NCBI GenBank assembly: GCA_017551625.1
Contig: JAFZLF010000052.1
Coordinates: 1-64,000, forward strand
DNA length: 64,000 bases
Direction: 5' to 3'
Source: Clostridiales bacterium
Lineage (GTDB): Bacteria > Bacillota > Clostridia > Saccharofermentanales > Saccharofermentanaceae
This document shows, piece after piece, positions 9,428-18,386 of this stretch. The position numbers and the translations under genes were made by a program. The notes below the pieces were generated by a model. It was given only the letters and a program-made list of their open reading frames with translations, had not been told where the DNA came from and made no database searches. Numbering within the stretch: the stretch's first letter is position 1; each line of letters begins with the position of its first letter.

Positions 9428-9481
9428 GAGCTAAGATCAACACTCAAAGGTGACAGCGCCTTTTGAAAAAAAATATCGTCT

Positions 9482-10873
9482 CTACAAAAGCACTGTCAGC
9501 AGGAACTCCGGATCACTCTCCACCTTCATCGCGCCGCCCGCTTCAGCGACGCGCCGATGGAGTGTCAGAAGTCCGCCGCTCTCGGCGATGGTCCCCTTCG
9601 GTGGTTTGCCGTTATTGCGGATCTCGATGCGGACGGACGGCCCTTTCTCGCGCGCCGGCTGCGACCTCTCTCCGGCAGCATCTTCGGACGGATTTTCGCG
9701 CGCCGGCTGCGATGCTTCTTCGGCCGTATCTCCGCTCGCATCTTCGCGCGCCGCATGCGCCGCCTCTTCCGTGATCGCGATCGTGATCGTATCGCCCTCC
9801 GCGTGTTTGACCGTGTTGGCCGCACACTCCGTGATCGCCTGAGACAACAGTGCTCTGCTCACGGAATCAGTGGGGATCGTGCCGTTGATATGCACGTGCA
9901 CGCCGATACTGTTCGCCATCGAGACCGCCGAGGCCACGGCATCTTCTTCGCCCTGATAGGGCTCCTCCGACTCGCCGAGGAGGAACTGGTTCATCTGGCG
10001 CGTCGCGGCGTAGACCACCTTCGGATCCGTGACATCCCGATGCAGGAGATAGTGCCGGCCCATCAACAGGACCTGACCGAGCTGGTTATGGAGCGCCGCG
10101 CGCGCATCCGCTTCCTCCTGCGCGACGAACATATCACCGGACAATTCCGAGACCGCCTTCATACGGCGCTGGATGTCCAGCAGACGTTCGTTCTTTTCCT
10201 TCAGGATCTCGATGATGCTGTACCGCTCCGTCACTTCCGTAGCCGTGATCTGTTCATATTCCCTGCCCGCCACGGGGAGGCTCGTTTTCTCGAACAGCCA
10301 GGCCTCTTTAGATCTAGTGAGAACGATATACTGGCCGTTCTTTCCGGACCCCGTCTCCTCGATAAACGACCACAGCCGGGACGCATCGATGAAACGCTCG
10401 CCGGTCAGGGCCTTGCACAGCCTGTTGATGCGCAGGTTCGAAAGCCGCACCGTGCCGTCTCTGTCGCAGATGGCGATACCCTCCGGGAGGATATCGATCG
10501 CCTGCCGGACCGCATCCTGCGTCAGGGATTTCTCGCGGTAGAGCATGCCGTCGCGGATACAGATGAGAAGCAGCACGCACGAGAGGATCTCGACGCCCGC
10601 GTAGAGGATATACGGCAGAGAGAAGAGCACCTCCTGGAAAACGAAATACGGACGCCACCGGCCCGGCCTGATGTAGAAGGCGCAGTCCATGAGGATCGTA
10701 AACTCGACAAATGCCAGCACCATGTTGAGCCACGCGATGCCGAGTTGCTTTTTGCCTCTGGCATCGTAGAGTGTGCGAAGGAGGACGGCAAATGCTCCGG
10801 CGATGAGGAAGCAGGAGAGGGCGCAGATCGCGTACCACATCGCTGTATCGCCGATAGAGGAAAGTTCAAGCAT
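9482..10873 (-). CDS. Sensor histidine kinase, LuxR-system type
   Basis: A 463-aa protein starting MLELSSIGD, preceded by GGGAGGTGAGG. About five membrane segments occupy residues ~12-145. A PAS-like segment follows (IDILPEGIAICDRDGTVRLSN). A dimerisation region precedes a HATPase domain with N-box SQAITECAANTVKHAEGD and a short G-box near GLLTLHRRV. An Ala/Arg/Glu-rich low-complexity insert with repeats of the type EEASQPARE interrupts the ATPase domain between the N- and G-boxes, which is unusual. It overlaps the upstream 7TM gene by 8 bp, implying translational coupling. The LuxR regulator downstream is the likely partner. Confidence 0.85.
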   Translation of the reverse strand: MLELSSIGDTAMWYAICALSCFLIAGAFAVLLRTLYDARGKKQLGIAWLNMVLAFVEFTILMDCAFYIRPGRWRPYFVFQEVLFSLPYILYAGVEILSCVLLLICIRDGMLYREKSLTQDAVRQAIDILPEGIAICDRDGTVRLSNLRINRLCKALTGERFIDASRLWSFIEETGSGKNGQYIVLTRSKEAWLFEKTSLPVAGREYEQITATEVTERYSIIEILKEKNERLLDIQRRMKAVSELSGDMFVAQEEADARAALHNQLGQVLLMGRHYLLHRDVTDPKVVYAATRQMNQFLLGESEEPYQGEEDAVASAVSMANSIGVHVHINGTIPTDSVSRALLSQAITECAANTVKHAEGDTITIAITEEAAHAAREDASGDTAEEASQPARENPSEDAAGERSQPAREKGPSVRIEIRNNGKPPKGTIAESGGLLTLHRRVAEAGGAMKVESDPEFLLTVLL

Positions 10874-12587
10874 GCGCCTCACCTCCCTTCTCGTCCTTCT
10901 TTTGTGAAGGGGCAGAAGACCCGTGATCAAGTGCTTTTGCCGTAGCGGGCCGTGCCACATTTCCTGACCGGATCGTGAAGAAGAGGACCCCGTCGCTTTC
11001 TTTCATCTCGACAGGGAGGATCGTCTCCGGGAGCGCCGCCTCGCCCTTCGCTTCGGCCGCGATACGGATGCCCCTGTCGTTGATCGAGACCGTCATGCGG
11101 ATAAGGATCGGCATATATGTCTCGATCACGGTCTCAAATGTATCGTACAGGTCATGAAGGACCGAAAGCGGGAAATCCGAGTATTCCTCGCCCACGGCCG
11201 CCGCGTCGATCCCGCAGCAGTTGAGGAACCGGCACGATTCCGACAGCGCGAGGAACAGCTCGCGGTTGCTTGCCGGGAGGTGCTCTTCCGACAGCAGGAG
11301 CAGATTCGTCTTGCGCTTGGAGTAGGCGTTATAGACGCAGGTCTTTCCCAGCTCCTCGGCAAAAGCACTGTCCTCGGGATCGACGCTCCCAAGGATCTCG
11401 TCAATCTTTTTCTGCTTCGGGCGGATCGCCGCCGCGATTCGCGCATAGACCTGATCCTGCGCATTGAGACGGGCTTTCTGTTCTTTCAGTTTATTCTCCA
11501 CCGCGATCAGGTCATTCTCCTCATTGAGAAGTTCATTTGCCGCGGCCAGACTTCTTCTCTTCTCGAGAAGTTCATGTTCATTTTCCGTCCAGAAGGCATA
11601 TCCCGCGCGGATCTTCGTGCAGCACAGACACGTCTCCTCATCCAGATAACAGGGGGACTCAGTGGCCCGGGAGAGCTGCTCGGGAGAGGCCTCGATCGGA
11701 GAAGCCGTCTTATAAAAGACGCGCAGATCCGAGTCCGTGATGAGCACCGGCATCCGAAGATTCGGGAACATGCGGATGTGATCCTGATTATAGGGGATCA
11801 TGCGGCTGCGGATACAGCACTCGAAGATCAGGAGCATCATGAAGCAGTTGATCTCAGGAGTGTTATACATGCGGGCGATATCATATCTCGCGAAGATGTA
11901 CGTGAGCCCGACATCGAGCGCCAGCCACAGGGCGATGATGACAAGCAGCGAGATGAACACGTTTTTCTTTCTCTTTCCCGCCAGGAAAAAGAGGATCACC
12001 AGTGCGCTCACCAGCATCAGGATGAGCCATGCATATAGGAAATAGAAGCACGGTCCCCACCGGTACGTGCCGCTGGCGACAGCAAAAGGCTGTGTCGGAT
12101 CTTTGGGCACATAGACAAGATGGTGAAGATCATTTGTCATCGCGAGCATGGAGATCATGAAGGCCAGGAAGATGATGAGCCGCTCTCTTTTGCGCCCGTG
12201 TTCTCCTCCGAAAACCATACTCATCGCCGTGACGAGAAGCATCGTAGGAATAATCAGAAGCGGTATGAAATACCCGTAATTACAATATCGGTTCGCCCAC
12301 GGAGATTCGATGACCGCGCGGTACTTGAAAGCACGCAGCAGGATGTATCCGATCATGAGGACCGCCGCCGTGATGATATACGCCCGCATCCTCGTCGGCA
12401 GAAGCCTCGTCCGGATCGTCTGCATCCAGAACAGGATCAGCCCGACGAAGATCATGTTGTTGATGCAGAACATCAGGCTGCTCAGGAATGGATCGGTATC
12501 GCGGCTGATCAGGCTGCATATCCCGGCCAGAAGCAGAAATGCGATGAAAAGTGATGAGGTCTTGTGTTGTTTGAGAATACTCAACAT
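10866..12587 (-). CDS. 7TM sensor protein with degenerate kinase-like C-terminus
   Basis: A 573-aa protein with GGGGAG before the ATG. Residues ~10-260 form seven or so membrane helices of the histidine-kinase N-terminal 7TM type (FMISMLAMTNDLHHLVY and the preceding helices are characteristic). A PAS-like part then holds CCTKIRAGYAFWTENE, followed by a coiled coil ~345-385. The C-terminal ~170 residues resemble a kinase core by position, but I see no H-box, N-box or G-box, so it is probably catalytically dead. It is translationally coupled to the active kinase downstream (8-bp overlap). Likely role: ligand-sensing partner of that kinase. Confidence 0.75.
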   Translation of the reverse strand: MLSILKQHKTSSLFIAFLLLAGICSLISRDTDPFLSSLMFCINNMIFVGLILFWMQTIRTRLLPTRMRAYIITAAVLMIGYILLRAFKYRAVIESPWANRYCNYGYFIPLLIIPTMLLVTAMSMVFGGEHGRKRERLIIFLAFMISMLAMTNDLHHLVYVPKDPTQPFAVASGTYRWGPCFYFLYAWLILMLVSALVILFFLAGKRKKNVFISLLVIIALWLALDVGLTYIFARYDIARMYNTPEINCFMMLLIFECCIRSRMIPYNQDHIRMFPNLRMPVLITDSDLRVFYKTASPIEASPEQLSRATESPCYLDEETCLCCTKIRAGYAFWTENEHELLEKRRSLAAANELLNEENDLIAVENKLKEQKARLNAQDQVYARIAAAIRPKQKKIDEILGSVDPEDSAFAEELGKTCVYNAYSKRKTNLLLLSEEHLPASNRELFLALSESCRFLNCCGIDAAAVGEEYSDFPLSVLHDLYDTFETVIETYMPILIRMTVSINDRGIRIAAEAKGEAALPETILPVEMKESDGVLFFTIRSGNVARPATAKALDHGSSAPSQKKDEKGGEAHA

Positions 12588-12604
12588 AGATCTCCCCGAT
12601 TCCT

Positions 12605-12676
12605 CCTTCTTACGGTCACGCTCCGGTCCTTCGTTTGCGCGCTTCTTACGGTCGCGCTCCGGTCCTTTTCAGGCGC
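12605..12676. repeat. 36-bp tandem direct repeat (2 copies)
   Basis: The segment around CTTCTTACGGTCACGCTC recurs 36 bp later with one change in that segment. It lies in the ~395-bp gap between the divergent 7TM gene and the phosphodiesterase gene. That gap also contains a TATAAT at 12856-12861 and no other gene I can support. Confidence 0.7.
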
Positions 12677-12981
12677 GATATCCCCCTCCCATTTCATCAC
12701 GAGCCTTTCGAAAAATCAAGCCAATTCCCCCGCTCAGGCCGCTGGGGATCTTTTCTTCCCGCCCCATCACCGGGCACCTGCGGTAATCGTCTCCCCGCGC
12801 AGCCCGCCGGAGTGCGGTTAAACTAGCGGTTGAACGTCGCTCTGCGCGCCTGTGATATAATGAGCAAAAGCTTTAGTGAAACCGCGTGTTCGCGTCGCAC
12901 GAACATGCCACGAAACCAGTGCATTTCGCGACGAATCCCCCCTGGAAACAGTGCATCTCGCGGCGCAGAAGGAGAACTCAT

Positions 12982-14163
12982 ATGCAGAAGATCCCGCCAC
13001 TTCCGAATTACGACGATTGTCTTGTCAACCTCGCGAGCTCCGTTCTTGCTAACTTCGGCGCCACGCCAAGTGCGGAGACGCTGCCGCTGGCGGATAAGTA
13101 TCTCTCGAAAAACTATAAGAACGTGGTGATCCTTCTTCTCGACGCGATGGGTACTTCCATCATCGAGAAGCACCTCGCTCCGGACGGTCTTTTCCGTTCG
13201 CATCTCGCCGGCACTTACAGCTCGGTCTTCCCGCCGACGACCGTGGCTGCGACGACTGCGGTGACCACCGGAAACTATCCCTGCGAGACCGGATGGCTCG
13301 GCTGGGACTGCTACTTCCCACAACTTAGGAAAAACGTCACGGTATATCAGAATGCCGACCAGCTCCAGGAGAAGGGGTCGCCGTTCAGCCGCACGGCCGA
13401 GAAAACACTAGACGGAGACGGCATTCCGGAGCTTGAAGAGACGAGCCCTGCCGCTGACTATAATGTCGCATTTAGATACATCCCGTACGCGAGTCTCTAC
13501 GACAAGATCAAGGAAGCCGGTGGCCAAGCGCACTTCGTCACGCCCTTCGTGCCGCCCTGCCCCCAGACGCTCGACGAGATCTTCGCGCGCATCACGGAGA
13601 TCTGCTCCTTCCCGGGGCGGAATTTCATCTACTCCTACTGGCCCGAGCCGGACCACACGATGCACTTAACCGGAACCACGAGCGCAGACACGCACGCCGT
13701 CATCACCGAACTCGAGAAGCGCGTCGCCTCCTTGGTCGACGGGCTCTCCGATACGCTTGTACTTATCACGGCCGACCACGGACACATGGATAGCAGGAAC
13801 CTCTGCATACTCGATTATCCCGAGATCATGCGTTGCCTCGTGCGCATGCCCTCGATCGAGCCGCGCGCGCTGAACCTGTTCATCAAGGAAGAATACAAGG
13901 CCGATTTTCCAGTGCTTTTCGAGCAGACATTCGGCGATAAATTCTGGGTGATCTCAAAGGAAGAAGTGATCGACAGAAAGCTCTTCGGCCCCGGCACGGA
14001 GCACCCGCTCTTCCGTGACATGCTCGGCGATTTTCTCGCGATCGCGACCGCCGAGGTCTCGCTCTTCAATACGCACAAGGAAGCCGCGCTCATGCCCGGC
14101 GGCCACGCAGGCCTCACAAGAGAAGAACTCGAGATCCCGCTGATCGTGATCGAGAAAAACTGA
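12982..14163 (+). CDS. Alkaline-phosphatase superfamily phosphodiesterase/pyrophosphatase
   Basis: A 393-aa protein. The start MQKIPPLPN has AAGGAGAA upstream; the longer open frame has no ribosome binding site. The metal- and nucleophile-bearing residues of the type I phosphodiesterase/nucleotide pyrophosphatase fold are present: D54 in LLLDAMG, Thr86/87 in FPPTTVAATTA, D224 and H228 in EPDHTMH, D265-H266 in ITADHGHMD, and a C-terminal GGHAGL histidine. No signal peptide is seen, so it is probably cytoplasmic. It is monocistronic, with a TATAAT about 120 bp upstream and the 50-bp array B downstream. Substrate not determined. Confidence 0.88.
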   Translation: MQKIPPLPNYDDCLVNLASSVLANFGATPSAETLPLADKYLSKNYKNVVILLLDAMGTSIIEKHLAPDGLFRSHLAGTYSSVFPPTTVAATTAVTTGNYPCETGWLGWDCYFPQLRKNVTVYQNADQLQEKGSPFSRTAEKTLDGDGIPELEETSPAADYNVAFRYIPYASLYDKIKEAGGQAHFVTPFVPPCPQTLDEIFARITEICSFPGRNFIYSYWPEPDHTMHLTGTTSADTHAVITELEKRVASLVDGLSDTLVLITADHGHMDSRNLCILDYPEIMRCLVRMPSIEPRALNLFIKEEYKADFPVLFEQTFGDKFWVISKEEVIDRKLFGPGTEHPLFRDMLGDFLAIATAEVSLFNTHKEAALMPGGHAGLTREELEIPLIVIEKN

Positions 14164-14228
14164 CTTCCTGTGTCCAAAAAAAGGTTACCACTTCAATTTC
14201 TGACAAGTTTCTGACTAGCGCCCCTTCT

Positions 14229-14428
14229 GGTCTCCTTTGGGTCTCCTTTTCTCTCAAAAAGAGACCACTTGGAGACCCAGTCTCTTTTGGGTCTCCTTTT
14301 CTCTCAAAAAGAGACCACTTGGAGACCCAGTCTCTTTTGGGTCTCCTTTTCTCTCAAAAAGAGACCACTTGGAGACCCAGTCTACTTTGGGTCTCCTTTC
14401 CCTTCAAAAAGAGACCATTTGGAGACTG
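14229..14428. repeat. 50-bp palindromic tandem array B (4 units)
   Basis: Four 50-bp units of the same family as array A, but a different sequence variant: the inner pair is GGTCTCCTTTT / AAAAAGAGACC and the outer arms are AGTCTC / GGAGAC. It lies between the convergent phosphodiesterase gene and the small minus-strand gene, i.e. at the 3' ends of both. Confidence 0.95.
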
Positions 14429-14452
14429 GCGGCCGCGCTTTCCATTATCGGA

Positions 14453-14686
14453 CTAATAAACCGTCCGGATCTTCCCCGGCTCCAGCCCCGTCTCCTTTTC
14501 AAAAAGCGCTATCTCCGCAGCACTCGAAACTTTCCGCACATCGCGGTACTTCCCCGTCGCCCGGTCGACAAACCCCACGGTCGCCTCGCCCGTGCAGATA
14601 CTCTTCTTGACCACAGGCTCCTCGCGCGCAGGATCCCACTTGAGCGCCTCTTTCGCGGCGTCTTTCTTACCGAATAACCCGAACAT
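14453..14686 (-). CDS. Small conserved-looking protein, unknown
   Basis: A 77-aa soluble protein. The start MFGLFGKKD has AAGGAC 8 nt upstream. It starts with an amphipathic, hydrophobic-basic tip MFGLFGKK and is charged thereafter, with a C-terminal EKETGLEPGKIRTVY. I see no motif, signal or membrane segment that would place it. It ends close to array B and follows the flavodoxin-like gene on the same strand after about 110 bp. Confidence 0.55.
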   Translation of the reverse strand: MFGLFGKKDAAKEALKWDPAREEPVVKKSICTGEATVGFVDRATGKYRDVRKVSSAAEIALFEKETGLEPGKIRTVY

Positions 14687-14794
14687 CGCGCACCGTCCTT
14701 TCCTTGCGAATATCACCACGCTGCATCGCTTTCCCGGCGAGAATCACTCTTACGGCAAATGTCCTTTCCTTGCGAGAAGCAGTTTCCCCTGTGG

Positions 14795-15334
14795 TTACAT
14801 CTTCTCACACAGCGCGAGGATCTCCTCCCGATGTGCCGCCACATCCTCACGACACTCGACCGACACCATCCCGAGGCTCCCCGCGCACTCGATCTCGAGG
14901 TGTCCGTAGAAATGCTCGATGCTCCCGATGAGCCGCTCGCACTCTTTCATGTTCGGGCCCGTCCGCAGCGCCACCGCAAAACCACGCTTTCCCGAAGAAA
15001 TCGAGGCATGTGGCTCATGGGTGTTGCACCACGGCGTCACGCGGTCGATAAAAGCCTTGAACTGCCCCGGGATATCCGCCCAGTACGACGGCGCCACACA
15101 CACGATCACGTCGGCCGCCTCGAACTCCGCCATCAGAAGATCGACGTCATCGTGCTGCACACATCGCGCCGTCTTATGGCAGCTCCGGCACCCGCGGCAG
15201 AAACTGAACTTGTAGTCATCGATACAGACACTCTTTGTCTCATACCGCTTCCCGAGTTCCCCCGCGATGATCCCGACGATCTCCGCCGTCGCCCCATTTC
15301 TCACCGGACTGCAATTTATCACCAGAGCTTTCAT
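14795..15334 (-). CDS. Flavodoxin-fold FMN reductase / iron-sulfur flavoprotein-like
   Basis: A 179-aa protein. The start MKALVINCSP is preferred (AAGGA 6 nt upstream) over the ATG 6 nt earlier. NCSPVRNGATAEI is the phosphate-binding loop of the NADPH-dependent FMN reductase/flavodoxin family, and PSYWADIPGQFKAFIDR fits the second flavin contact. A CRGCRSC...C cluster (~residues 47-58) resembles the cysteine motif of iron-sulfur flavoproteins, although the spacing is not canonical. Likely a cytosolic flavin redox protein. It follows the SNF2 helicase gene by 25 bp. Confidence 0.82.
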   Translation of the reverse strand: MKALVINCSPVRNGATAEIVGIIAGELGKRYETKSVCIDDYKFSFCRGCRSCHKTARCVQHDDVDLLMAEFEAADVIVCVAPSYWADIPGQFKAFIDRVTPWCNTHEPHASISSGKRGFAVALRTGPNMKECERLIGSIEHFYGHLEIECAGSLGMVSVECREDVAAHREEILALCEKM

Positions 15335-15359
15335 CTTCATTCCTTCTTTCTTGTCGTTC

Positions 15360-18300
15360 TCATCTTATGTCTTTCCCGCATTGGTTGCAGAAAATCGAGT
15401 CCACGGGGATCTTTGATCCGCAATACCTGCAGAAAAGCACTGTTCTCGCGACTTCCTGCGCTACTTCCGGCGTCGGGATTGTCTCCACTTCTGACACTGG
15501 AGTTGTCTCTACTGGCGTCACAGGCTCCGCTTGAGGAGGAGTTTCTACAGCTACGACCTGCTCAACCGCCGCCATAGGCGCAGCCTGCACCGGTTTCTCA
15601 CTTGTCTGCTGCGGCGCCGCCTGAGGCGCCGCTTCTGCAGCTGCGACCTGCTCATCCGCTGCCATAGGCGCAGCAACTACTTCCTCTACTTGTGCCACCG
15701 ACGGTGCCGTAACTGCGGCTTCAATCTGGGCCGGCATCGCAACCTCTGTCGCCGATGTCTCCGACGTAGCCGCCACCGGCGCAGCATTCATCTGCGCCTC
15801 GCGCTCGCGCTTGGCAAGGATCCTCGCTTTCTCATCCGCGAAGATCTTATTGAGGCTCGCCTGATCCAGCTCGCCCTTATCACTACTATCAAGACTCGCC
15901 GAAACTTTCGTCGCCACTGGCTCTGCTGCCTGAGCAGCACCGGTCTGCGCACCAGAAGCACTAGCCACCGCGGCCTCCGCCCCGGCAACCCCTGCCGCCA
16001 CTGTCTCGCCGACAGACTCGCCCACGACGACACCCTGATTCACATCCACGCCGCTCTTCTCGAGATCCGCATCGCGCTCCGCCGCAGACGACTCATCCGC
16101 AAACGTATCAAACTCCGCCTGCTTCGCCTCGACCAGTTCAAGCATCCGCTCATCCACCGTATCCGGGCACAGCAAACGGTGCACCATAACATCACGCGTC
16201 TGCCCCATGCGGTGCGCGCGCCCGATCGCCTGATTCTCCGTCGAAGGCTTGTACTGCGGCTCGCACAGGACGACCACGCTGGCCGACTGGATGTTGAGGC
16301 CCGTACCGCCCGACTGGATCTGCGCCGCGAGCACCGAGCCCGGCGCCGCCGCTTCAAAAGCATCCACGATATTTTGTCTTTCCTCCACCGGCACGGCGCC
16401 GTTGATCACGCCGATGCACTGCTCGCCGAAGACCGTCTTGACCTTCTCGAGCGTATCGAGGAAAAACGAGAACACCAGTACTTTTCGCGCGTCATCAGCC
16501 GCATCCTGCACGATCTCGCGCAGCCTCGTCACCTTCGCCGACGTATTGAGGTAGTCCGCATTCCGCCACGACACGCGCCGCACATCCATGAAAGAACCCT
16601 CGAGCACGTCGTTCTCGTAGGCCTGCTCGTCCTCCTTGGTCATGTCGCACCATTCCTTGATATCCGTGAGCTCCGGCAGTTCGGAGAGCACGTCATTCCT
16701 GCGCCGGCGGTAATAGACCGGCGAGATCTTCCGCTTAAAATCATCGGCGTATGTCGTCACACTGAACGTCTTCGCCTCCTGAGCGACCTCCTTCTGCAGA
16801 TGCCCCATCAGGCCGACCATCTCGTCGACGCGGTTCTCCAGCGGAGTTCCGGTCATGAACAGTATGCGGTCGGTGTGATCGCACAGCCTCAGGACGTTCT
16901 GGCTGCGCTTGGCCGCGATATTCTTGATATAGTGAGCTTCGTCGACGATGACCATGTCGATGTCAAAATCATCGTCCACGCGGAACCGGCTCTCGAGGCT
17001 CTCGTAGTTTGTCACCGCGACGCCGCCGTCTTTTTCCCAAGCGCCAAAAGCACTGTCCCGGTTGGCGTCGTGCATGTTGTATGCTTTCAGGTCACTTTTG
17101 GCTTCGACCTCACGGCACCAGTTGACGATGACGCTCGCCGGGCAGATGACGAGGAACCGCTTCGGGCGCGCCTCCTCCGCCGCCGGCGCGCTTTCTTGGA
17201 CCGGCGTCACCGCCGGAACTTCAGAGGCCGCCGGCGCACTTTCTACTGTTACTGCCGGCGCGCTTTCTTGGACTGGCGTCTCAGCCTGAACTTCAGAGGC
17301 AGCCGGCACGCCGTTTCTAAGTGACACCATCGCGGCGAGGGCCTGGATCGTCTTACCGAGACCCATCTCATCGCCGAGAAGCACGCGCTTCTGGCGGAGG
17401 ATATACTTCACGCCCCAGATCTGATAACCACGGAGCGTACACTTCAGACCGGTCAGGTCTACCGGCGTATTCTCGACGCTCTCGCGGATCTCATCACTCA
17501 GGCCGTAGCCATCTTCGGAACTGTCGAAACGGTCGGGTGCGATACCCTCGAGGATGTTGTAATACTCGACCGGACGGTTGGCAAAGTCCGCCCAGGCATC
17601 GGCAATCGTGATCGGAGGAAGTCCGAGCACCGCCTTCGCAGAGGGCACCGTGCCCGTCGCCCCCGAGCCTGCGCTGCCCCCGTCGACTCTTCCGCCCACG
17701 AGGCCGGTGCCGTTGATCTGCATGAGAAGACCGCTCGCATCGATCGCATCAGCCGCGGCCTTCAATCTATTAAAAGCATCCGTCGCGGCGTCTTTCTTCG
17801 CACCGCCGGTAAAGAACCACTTCATCCCGCTCTTCGCCGGAGTCAGTTTCTCGAGTTCACCATCGATATCAGAAGGAAGCATCGCGAGCACTTGCTCACA
17901 CTTCGGGAGGATCTCCTTCGCGCGCATATGCTCGGCCACCGCCGTCACCAGACGCGAGTATTCTTCCGTCTTATGGTCGGTGCTGATCTTGAGCTTAACA
18001 CTGTTACAAACCTCGATAGAAACGGACCTCGCGATCTCCTTCGCCTTCGCCGCCATCTGGTCGCCGATGCCGTAGATCCGCGACAGCGTATCTTGCGTCG
18101 CCATACAGATCGAGTACATATCCGTGTAGCCCGCATCCCTCAGGAGATTGATACGGATTCCGGCTTTCCGCGCATTGAGTTCTTCGACCGGGATCGTCTT
18201 CAATTTCTGGAGTCCCTCCGGCTGCGACACCGCATCGATAGCCGACTCGATGTCAGCGACCGACTCCGACATCAGGCGCACACCGGCATTGCCGATATCC

Positions 18301-18365
18301 CTCGCCCGCAGGAGCCGCTGCTTCAGTGCTTTTATATCCGAATTATGACAAACTCTCTCTTTCAT
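15360..18365 (-). CDS. SNF2-family helicase with N-terminal HhH and C-terminal zinc ribbon
   Basis: A 1001-aa protein with GGAGGGG before the ATG. Residues ~75-115 (DAGYTDMYSICMAT...YGIGDQMAAKAKEI) look like a helix-hairpin-helix. SNF2 motifs follow: GDEMGLGKT (331-339), DEAH at 475-478, TGTPLENR (~505), and motif VI QAIGRAHRMGQTR (712-724). Two features are odd. An Ala/Pro/Val/Glu repeat insert of about 48 residues (353-400) lies right after motif I. A ~200-residue Ala/Glu/Val/Pro-rich tail then leads to a zinc ribbon (CRYCG...CNQCG) at the end. Such enzymes translocate on duplex DNA to remodel or displace bound proteins. The flavodoxin gene follows by 25 bp. Confidence 0.9.
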   Translation of the reverse strand: MKERVCHNSDIKALKQRLLRARDIGNAGVRLMSESVADIESAIDAVSQPEGLQKLKTIPVEELNARKAGIRINLLRDAGYTDMYSICMATQDTLSRIYGIGDQMAAKAKEIARSVSIEVCNSVKLKISTDHKTEEYSRLVTAVAEHMRAKEILPKCEQVLAMLPSDIDGELEKLTPAKSGMKWFFTGGAKKDAATDAFNRLKAAADAIDASGLLMQINGTGLVGGRVDGGSAGSGATGTVPSAKAVLGLPPITIADAWADFANRPVEYYNILEGIAPDRFDSSEDGYGLSDEIRESVENTPVDLTGLKCTLRGYQIWGVKYILRQKRVLLGDEMGLGKTIQALAAMVSLRNGVPAASEVQAETPVQESAPAVTVESAPAASEVPAVTPVQESAPAAEEARPKRFLVICPASVIVNWCREVEAKSDLKAYNMHDANRDSAFGAWEKDGGVAVTNYESLESRFRVDDDFDIDMVIVDEAHYIKNIAAKRSQNVLRLCDHTDRILFMTGTPLENRVDEMVGLMGHLQKEVAQEAKTFSVTTYADDFKRKISPVYYRRRRNDVLSELPELTDIKEWCDMTKEDEQAYENDVLEGSFMDVRRVSWRNADYLNTSAKVTRLREIVQDAADDARKVLVFSFFLDTLEKVKTVFGEQCIGVINGAVPVEERQNIVDAFEAAAPGSVLAAQIQSGGTGLNIQSASVVVLCEPQYKPSTENQAIGRAHRMGQTRDVMVHRLLCPDTVDERMLELVEAKQAEFDTFADESSAAERDADLEKSGVDVNQGVVVGESVGETVAAGVAGAEAAVASASGAQTGAAQAAEPVATKVSASLDSSDKGELDQASLNKIFADEKARILAKREREAQMNAAPVAATSETSATEVAMPAQIEAAVTAPSVAQVEEVVAAPMAADEQVAAAEAAPQAAPQQTSEKPVQAAPMAAVEQVVAVETPPQAEPVTPVETTPVSEVETIPTPEVAQEVARTVLFCRYCGSKIPVDSIFCNQCGKDIR

Positions 18366-18386
18366 GGTCCCCTCCGATGCCTGTCA

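Noticed and set aside
9153..9447. Open frames translating to KRDSLET- or KETVWRL-type repeats over array A (and B, C, D)
   Set aside because: They follow the 50-bp repeats, whose length is not a multiple of three, so all frames look alike; no ribosome binding site or conserved protein.
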